Assembly (NCBI RefSeq): GCF_001423905.1
Contig: NZ_LMPQ01000001.1
Coordinates: forward strand, 161,512 to 225,511
Source: Frigoribacterium sp. Leaf186
Lineage (GTDB): Bacteria > Actinomycetota > Actinomycetes > Actinomycetales > Microbacteriaceae
DNA: 64,000 nt
Direction: 5' to 3'
The stretch's first letter is position 1; each line of letters begins with the position of its first letter. A program made the position numbers and the translations under genes. The notes beneath the pieces were generated by a model. That model was given only the letters and a program-made list of their open reading frames with translations, made no database searches and was not told the DNA's origin. Of this stretch, positions 58,540-64,000 are shown one piece after another.

Positions 58540-61500
58540 CGGTCACCTCCAGGATTCTCTTCCATGCTTCGTCGCCATCGGGGTCGAGACCCTCGTCGAC
58601 GGCCGTCTGCCGGGTGGCGAGGACGGCGGCGTAGTCGCGCGGCAGCACCTTGACGAACTCGGCCACCGTGGCGTCGAGGTCGTCGAGCATCCGCCGGGCC
58701 ACGGGCGACCCGGTCTCGACGAGGTGCCGCTGCAGCAGGTCGGTCAGGATCTCGACGTCGGCACTGCCGAGGGGGTGCAGTTCGAGCTCGCCGGAGGCCA
58801 GGGCCTCGGCGTTGACCCGTTCGGGCTTCAGCCGGTGCACGTAGGCCGTCCCGCCCGACATGCCCGCACCGAGGTTGCGGCCGGTGTCGCCGAGGATGAC
58901 CGCGAGACCACCGGTCATGTACTCGAGTGCGTGGTCGCCCACGCCCTCGGCGACTGCGCTGGCCCCCGAGTTGCGGACCAGGAACCGCTCCCCCACGATG
59001 CCCCGCAGGAACATGCTGCCCTGCGTGGCGCCGTAGCCGATGACGTTGCCGGCGATGACGTTCTCCTCGGCCGCGAAGCCGCTGCCCCGCGGCGGTCGCA
59101 CGACGACGTTGCCGCCCGAGAGTCCCTTGCCCACGTAGTCGTTGCTGTCGCCCTCGAGCCGGAGCGTGATGCCCGCGGGGAGGAAGGCTCCGAGGGACTG
59201 CCCGGCCGACCCCGTGAGGTTCACCTCGATGCTGCCGTCGGGCAGGCCGTGCTCGCCGTGACGCAGGGTCACCTGGTGACCGAGCATCGTGCCGACGGCC
59301 CGCTCGGTGTTGCGGATGGGGAGCGTGATCTCGACGTGGCCGCCGTTCTCGAGCACGTCGGCGCTGCGTTCGATGAGCTGGACGTCGAAGTGGTCGTCGA
59401 GGCCGTGGTCCTGCGTCGTGAGGTTGCGGCGGGGCTCGTCGTCCGCGAAGGACGGACCGACCAGCACGGGGGCGAGGTCGAGACCCGAGGCCTTCCAGTG
59501 GTCGACGGCCCGGTCGACGTCGAGCACGTCGGTCCGGCCGATGGCCTCGTCGAGGCTGCGGAAGCCGAGGGCAGCAAGGTACTCGCGGACCTCTTGGGCG
59601 AGGAACTCGAAGAAGTTCACGACGAACTCCGGCTTGCCCGAGAAGCGAGCCCGGAGCTCGGGGTTCTGCGTCGCGACGCCGACGGGGCACGTGTCGAGGT
59701 GGCAGACGCGCATCATGATGCAGCCCTCGACGATCAGCGGCGCCGTCGCGAAACCGAACTCTTCTCCACCCAACAGGGCGGCGATGAGCACGTCGCGACC
59801 GGTCTTCATCTGCCCGTCGACCTGCACGACCACCCGGTCGCGCATGCCGTTGAGCATCAGCGTCTGCTGCGTCTCGGCCAGGCCGATCTCCCACGGCGTG
59901 CCGGCGTGCTTCAGCGAGTTGAGCGGGCTCGCGCCCGTCCCCCCGTCGTGACCGGAGACCAGGACGACGTCGGCCAGCGCCTTGGTGACCCCCGCGGCGA
60001 CAGCACCGATGCCGGACTGGCTCACGAGCTTGACGTGGACGCGAGCCGCGGGGTTGGCGCGCTTCACGTCGAAGATCAGCTGCTTGAGGTCCTCGATCGA
60101 GTAGATGTCGTGGTGCGGCGGCGGCGAGATGAGGCCCACGCCCGCGGTCGCGTGGCGCGTCCGCGCCACCCAGGGGTAGACCTTGGTCGGCGGCAGCTGT
60201 CCGCCCTCGCCGGGCTTGGCGCCCTGGGCCATCTTGAGCTGGATGTCGGTGGCGTGGGTCAGGTACATGCTCGTGACGCCGAACCGGCCCGAGGCGACCT
60301 GCTTCACGGCGCTGCGACGTTCGGGGTCGAGCAGGCGGTCGACGTCCTCGCCGCCCTCGCCGGTGTTCGACTTGCCGCCCAGCCGGTTCATGGCGATGGC
60401 CAGGGTCTCGTGCGCCTCCTGCGAGATCGAGCCGTAGCTCATCGCCCCCGTCGAGAAGCGTTTGACGATCGACTCGATCGGCTCGACCTCGTCGAGCGGC
60501 ACCGCGGGTCGCGCCCCGTGCTTCAGGCGGAACAACCCGCGGAGCGTCATCAGCTGCTCGGCCTGGTCGTCGACGAGCTTCGTGTACTCGCGGAAGATGT
60601 CGTAGCGGCGCGTCCGCGTCGCGTGCTGCAGCCGGAACACCGTGTCGGGGTTGAAGAGGTGCCGGGGGCCCTCACGACGCCACTGGTACTCGCCGCCCGT
60701 CGCGAGACGCTCGTGGGCGATGACCGAGCCGTCGCTGGGGTAGGCGCTCGTGTGGCGCTGCTTGTTCTCGGCCGCGATCACGTCGATGCCGACGCCGCCG
60801 AGCATCGACGAGGTGCCCGTGAAGTAGGTGTCGACGAACTCCTGGCTCAGGCCGACGGCCTCGAAGGCCTGGGCGGCGGCGTAGCTCGACACCGTCGAGA
60901 TGCCCATCTTCGACATGATCTTCAGCACGCCCTTGCCGAGGGCCTTGATCAGGTTGTGCACGGCGTCCTCGGGGCTCAGCCCCGTGATCATGCCGGCTCG
61001 GACGAGGTTCTCGCAGGTCTCCATCGCCAGGTACGGGTTGACCGCGGACGCGCCGTAGCCGATCAGCGTGGCCACGTGGTGCACCTCGCGGACGTCACCC
61101 GCCTCGACGATCAGGCCGACCTTCATGCGGTTCTCGGTGCGGATGAGGTGGTGGTGGACCGCCGCGATCATGAGCAGCGAGGGCACCGGCGCGAAGTCGG
61201 CGTTCGAGTCGCGGTCGGAGAGGACGATGAACTCGGCCCCCGCCTCGATGGCGTCGTCCACCTCGTTGCACATGGCAGAGATGCGCTTCTCGAGTGCCCG
61301 CGGGCCCTTGTCGGCGCGGTAGAGCCCGCGGATGGTCGACGTCACCCGCGACCCGGGGCTCGGGTCGATGTGCTGGATCTTGGCGAGCTCGTCGTTGTCG
61401 ATGACCGGGAAGTCGAGGATCACCTGGCGGGCGTGCTCCGGCGTGGCCGCCAACAGGTTGCGCTCGGGGCCGAGGCCCAGCTTGAGCGACGTGACGACCG

Positions 61501-63109
61501 ACTCGCGGATCGAGTCGAGCGGGGGGTTCGTCACCTGGGCGAACTGCTGCGTGAAGTAGTCGAACAGGAGGCGCGGGCGCTCGGACAGGACGGCGATCGG
61601 CGTGTCGCTTCCCATGGCGCCGAGGGGCTCCGCGCCCGCCTTGGCCATGGGGGTCAGCAGGATGCGGACTTCTTCTTCGGTGTAGCCGAAGGTGCGCTGA
61701 CGACGCGTGACCGACGCGGGCGTGTGGACGATGTGCTCGCGCTCGGGCAGTTCGGACAGGTGGATGCGTCCCTCGGCGAGCCACTCCCCGTAGGGGGCTG
61801 CCGTCGCGAGGTCACGTTTGATCTCGTCGTCCTCGATGATGCGGCCGGCCTCGGTGTCGACCAGGAACATCTTGCCCGGGCGCAGTCGCCCCTTGCGGAC
61901 CACCTTGGCAGGGTCGACGTCGATGACGCCGATCTCGCTCGCGAGGACGACGAGGCCGTCGTCGGTCACGAGGTAGCGCCCGGGGCGCAGGCCGTTGCGG
62001 TCCAGGGTCGCACCGACGTGCGTCCCGTCCGTGAAGGTGATGGCGGCGGGACCGTCCCACGCCTCCATGAGCATCGAGTGGTACTCGTAGAAGTCGCGCA
62101 GGGTCGGGTCGATGTCGACCTGGTTCTCCCACGCCTCGGGCACCATCATCATGACGGCGTGCGGAAGCGACCGGCCGGTGAGGCTCAGCAGCTCGACGAC
62201 CTCGTCGAACGAGGCCGAGTCGCTCGCCCCGGGGCTGACGATCGGCAGGATGGGCTTCAGGTCGCCGATCAGCTCGCTCTCGAGCTGCGACTGGCGGGCG
62301 CGCATCCAGTTGCGGTTGCCGCGGACCGTGTTGATCTCGCCGTTGTGCGCGATCATGCGGAACGGCTGCGCGAGCGGCCACGACGGGAACGTGTTCGTCG
62401 AGTAGCGGGAGTGCACGATGGCGAGCTTCGACGCGAAGCGCTCGTCGCTCAGGTCGGGGTAGAACGGCTCGAGCTGCAGGGTGGTGACCATGCCCTTGTA
62501 GACCATGGTCCGGCTGCCCAGCGACGTGAAGTAGGCGGAGAGCTTGCGCTCGGCACGCTTCCGCAGCCGGAAGGCCTGGCGGTCGAGTGCGACGCCGGCG
62601 AGCGGGACGCCGTCGGCGTCGTGGTTGCGGCTGGCGACGAAGAGCTGCTCGAAGGCGGGCATGGCGTTCCGGGCGAGCGTGCCGAGCTCTTCCGGTCGCA
62701 CGGGGACCTCGCGCCAGCCGAGGACGTCGAGGTGCTCGAGGTCGGCGATGCGCTCGATGCCGGTCTTCAGCTCGGCGCGCTCCTGGTCGTCGAGGGGCAG
62801 GTACGCGATGCCCACGGCGTACTGGCCGGCGGGCGGCAGGTCGAAGTCGACCTCGTGCCGGAAGAACTCGTCGGGCACCTGGCAGAGGATGCCCGCGCCG
62901 TCGCCGGTGCCGGCGTCGGAGCCGACGGCGCCGCGGTGCTCGAGGTTGCGGAGGGCCCGCAGGGCGGTGTCGACGATGTCGTGGCCAGGGGTTCCGCGCA
63001 GGGTCGCGACCATGGCGAGGCCACAGGCGTCCTTCTCGTTGCGCGGGTCGTAGAGGCCGCTGGCCTCGGGGACCGTGCTGAACTGCTGGTGTGCTGGCGT
63101 GAGAGCCAT
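58532..63109 (-). CDS. gltB: Glutamate synthase, large subunit
   Basis: A 1525-residue protein that makes two glutamates from glutamine and 2-oxoglutarate. The glutaminase domain begins at Cys29 in EKDACGLAM, after a propeptide of 28 residues that is removed in homologues. A central domain, the FMN-binding synthase domain ([28 protein letters not shown]) and the 3Fe-4S Cys set (C-x5-C-x4-C in [15 protein letters not shown]) follow, and a beta-helix GXGXG domain ends it. ATG at 63109 has gaggac ahead. gltD follows with an 8-base overlap. Confidence 0.98.
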
Positions 63110-63397
63110 GGAATCCGTCCTCACGAAGAGATCCGACAGGGGGCGGGACGTCGTCGGCCCGAGGTGCTCGACGAGGCCGGGGTCTGTGGTCGGCCCCGAC
63201 GCGGCGGGATGGGTCGGCTCGTGGCGACCGTGGGCGTGCACGTCGACGCGAGTCGACGACTGCGCTCGATCTTACGAGGCGCAGGTGCGTGGACAGAACC
63301 GTGTCGCGGGCGGATCGCCCCCACCGGGATGGGGTGGAGGGGATCAGGCGCCACGACGGTGGGGCGCCGGGCCCGCGGTCGTCGTGGAGTGGACGAC
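63110..63397. promoter_or_regulatory. Region between lgt and gltB (288 bases)
   Basis: TAAGAT at 63269-63274 on the minus strand is a possible -10 for gltB, with a weak ttctgt -35 (18-base spacing) and a leader of about 155 bases. I see no gene or terminator for lgt. Confidence 0.4.
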
Positions 63398-64000
63398 CTA
63401 GGGACGCGGTGAGCGATCGGTGTTGTCGTCCGATGCGCCGACGGTGACCAACTCGGGTTCGTCGTTCTCCGTGTACGTGTCGTCGGAGTCTACAGCAGAC
63501 GATCGGTCGCTCGGAGCGCGTCCGGGCACGTACGGCCCGGGCACGGTCCCCGTGTGGCGCCGCGAGGCGATGACGAAGACCACCACTCCCAGGACGATCG
63601 CGAAGAAGCTCATCCACACGTTGGTGCGGATGCCGAAGAAGAGCAGGCTGGGGTCCGTGCGGATCGACTCGAACCAGGCACGACCGATGCCGTACCAGAC
63701 GAGGTAGAACGCGAGCGACTTGCCCCACTGCATGGACGTCTTCTTCTCGATGAGCAGCAGGAGCGCGACCCCGGCGAGCATCCAGACGATCTCGTAGAGG
63801 AACGTGGGGTGGAAGAGCGTGCCCTCGGGCAGGCCGGTCGGGTAGGCGGCGTTGGTCGACTCGATCTCGAGCCCCCAGGGCAGGTCGGTGGGCATGCCGA
63901 ACAGCTCGTGGTTGAACCAGTTGCCGAGTCGACCGAAGGCCTGGGCGACGAGGAGGCCGGGGGCCAGTGCGTCGGCGAACACCGTGAACCTGAGGCCGGT
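63398..64000 (-). CDS. lgt: Prolipoprotein diacylglyceryl transferase (C-terminal part)
   Basis: About the last 200 residues of Lgt; the N-terminus lies beyond base 64000. The Lgt signature GRLGNWFNHELFG with its essential Arg and Asn is present, as are a TFLYEIVWM helix and a later GIGRAWFESIRTD segment near the membrane exit. The enzyme moves diacylglycerol from phosphatidylglycerol to the lipobox Cys of prelipoproteins. The C-terminal 55 residues are an acidic, Ser/Thr/Asp-rich cytoplasmic tail (DDTYTENDEPELVTVG), a common actinobacterial addition. lgt next to gltB-gltD-pyk is conserved in the phylum. Confidence 0.95.
   Translation of the reverse strand, partial: TGLRFTVFADALAPGLLVAQAFGRLGNWFNHELFGMPTDLPWGLEIESTNAAYPTGLPEGTLFHPTFLYEIVWMLAGVALLLLIEKKTSMQWGKSLAFYLVWYGIGRAWFESIRTDPSLLFFGIRTNVWMSFFAIVLGVVVFVIASRRHTGTVPGPYVPGRAPSDRSSAVDSDDTYTENDEPELVTVGASDDNTDRSPRP

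Overview
This window is a chromosomal segment of a GC-rich actinobacterium. Gene content, gene order and protein sequence all point to the family Microbacteriaceae (the Curtobacterium, Frigoribacterium, Rathayibacter and Clavibacter neighbourhood); I cannot name a genus from sequence alone. Supporting signs are the tkt-tal-pgi-zwf-opcA-pgl and rbpA-secG-tpiA-pgk-gap-whiA-rapZ-uvrC-uvrA blocks, an ANTAR response regulator beside polA, an RbpA gene, frequent GTG starts, and many genes whose -10 box lies 6 or 7 bases before the start codon (leaderless transcripts). Almost everything is core metabolism. I see no phage, insertion sequence, CRISPR array, toxin-antitoxin or defence locus.

Layout. 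1-8.3 kb: end of a glycosyltransferase gene, a hydrolase, trehalose synthase, a DnaQ-like exonuclease, ribosomal protein L31B, an ABC ATPase, the divergent glycogen genes glgA and glgC, and serB. 8.3-13.1 kb: fabG, a DUF3099 / small Cys protein / SURF1 trio, an ABC-F protein and the biotin transporter bioY. 13.1-17.3 kb: the SUF iron-sulfur operon (sufB, sufD, a Rieske ferredoxin, sufC, a SufT-like factor). 17.5-20 kb: haem A synthesis (ctaA, ctaB) with a GNAT gene between. 20-28.5 kb: pentose-phosphate genes. 28.6-34.5 kb: rbpA, secG, tpiA, pgk, gap, whiA, rapZ. 34.5-42.4 kb: uvrC, uvrA, a short-chain dehydrogenase, uvrB. 42.4-54 kb: coaE, rpsA, a DUF885 peptidase-like gene, a mannitol-type PTS operon under a DeoR regulator, polA, a thioesterase and the ANTAR regulator. 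54-64 kb: tRNA-Leu(CAA), a cold-shock gene, a membrane protein, pyk, gltD, gltB and the C-terminal part of lgt.

How the genes fit together. Zwf with its assembly factor OpcA, Pgl, Tkt, Tal and Pgi make an almost complete pentose-phosphate route, and Gap, Pgk, TpiA and Pyk cover lower glycolysis. TreS and the GT4-type GlgA suggest carbon flow between trehalose, maltose and alpha-glucan. The HPr, IIA, IIB and IIC genes would import and phosphorylate a polyol. CtaA, CtaB and SURF1 serve the aa3-type cytochrome oxidase. UvrA, UvrB, UvrC and PolA cover nucleotide excision repair.

The least-explained signals are small-scale: three junctions where the upstream stop codon is also the first half of the next gene's -10 box; a 9-base motif (GGAGGCGCG) present 25 times by my count; a perfect 17-base palindrome built on that motif over a promoter; two unrelated repeats with the same 17-base period; a 19-base sequence shared by two distant terminators; and a DeoR-family promoter with an 11-base direct repeat. 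I do not see a clearly new multi-gene system.
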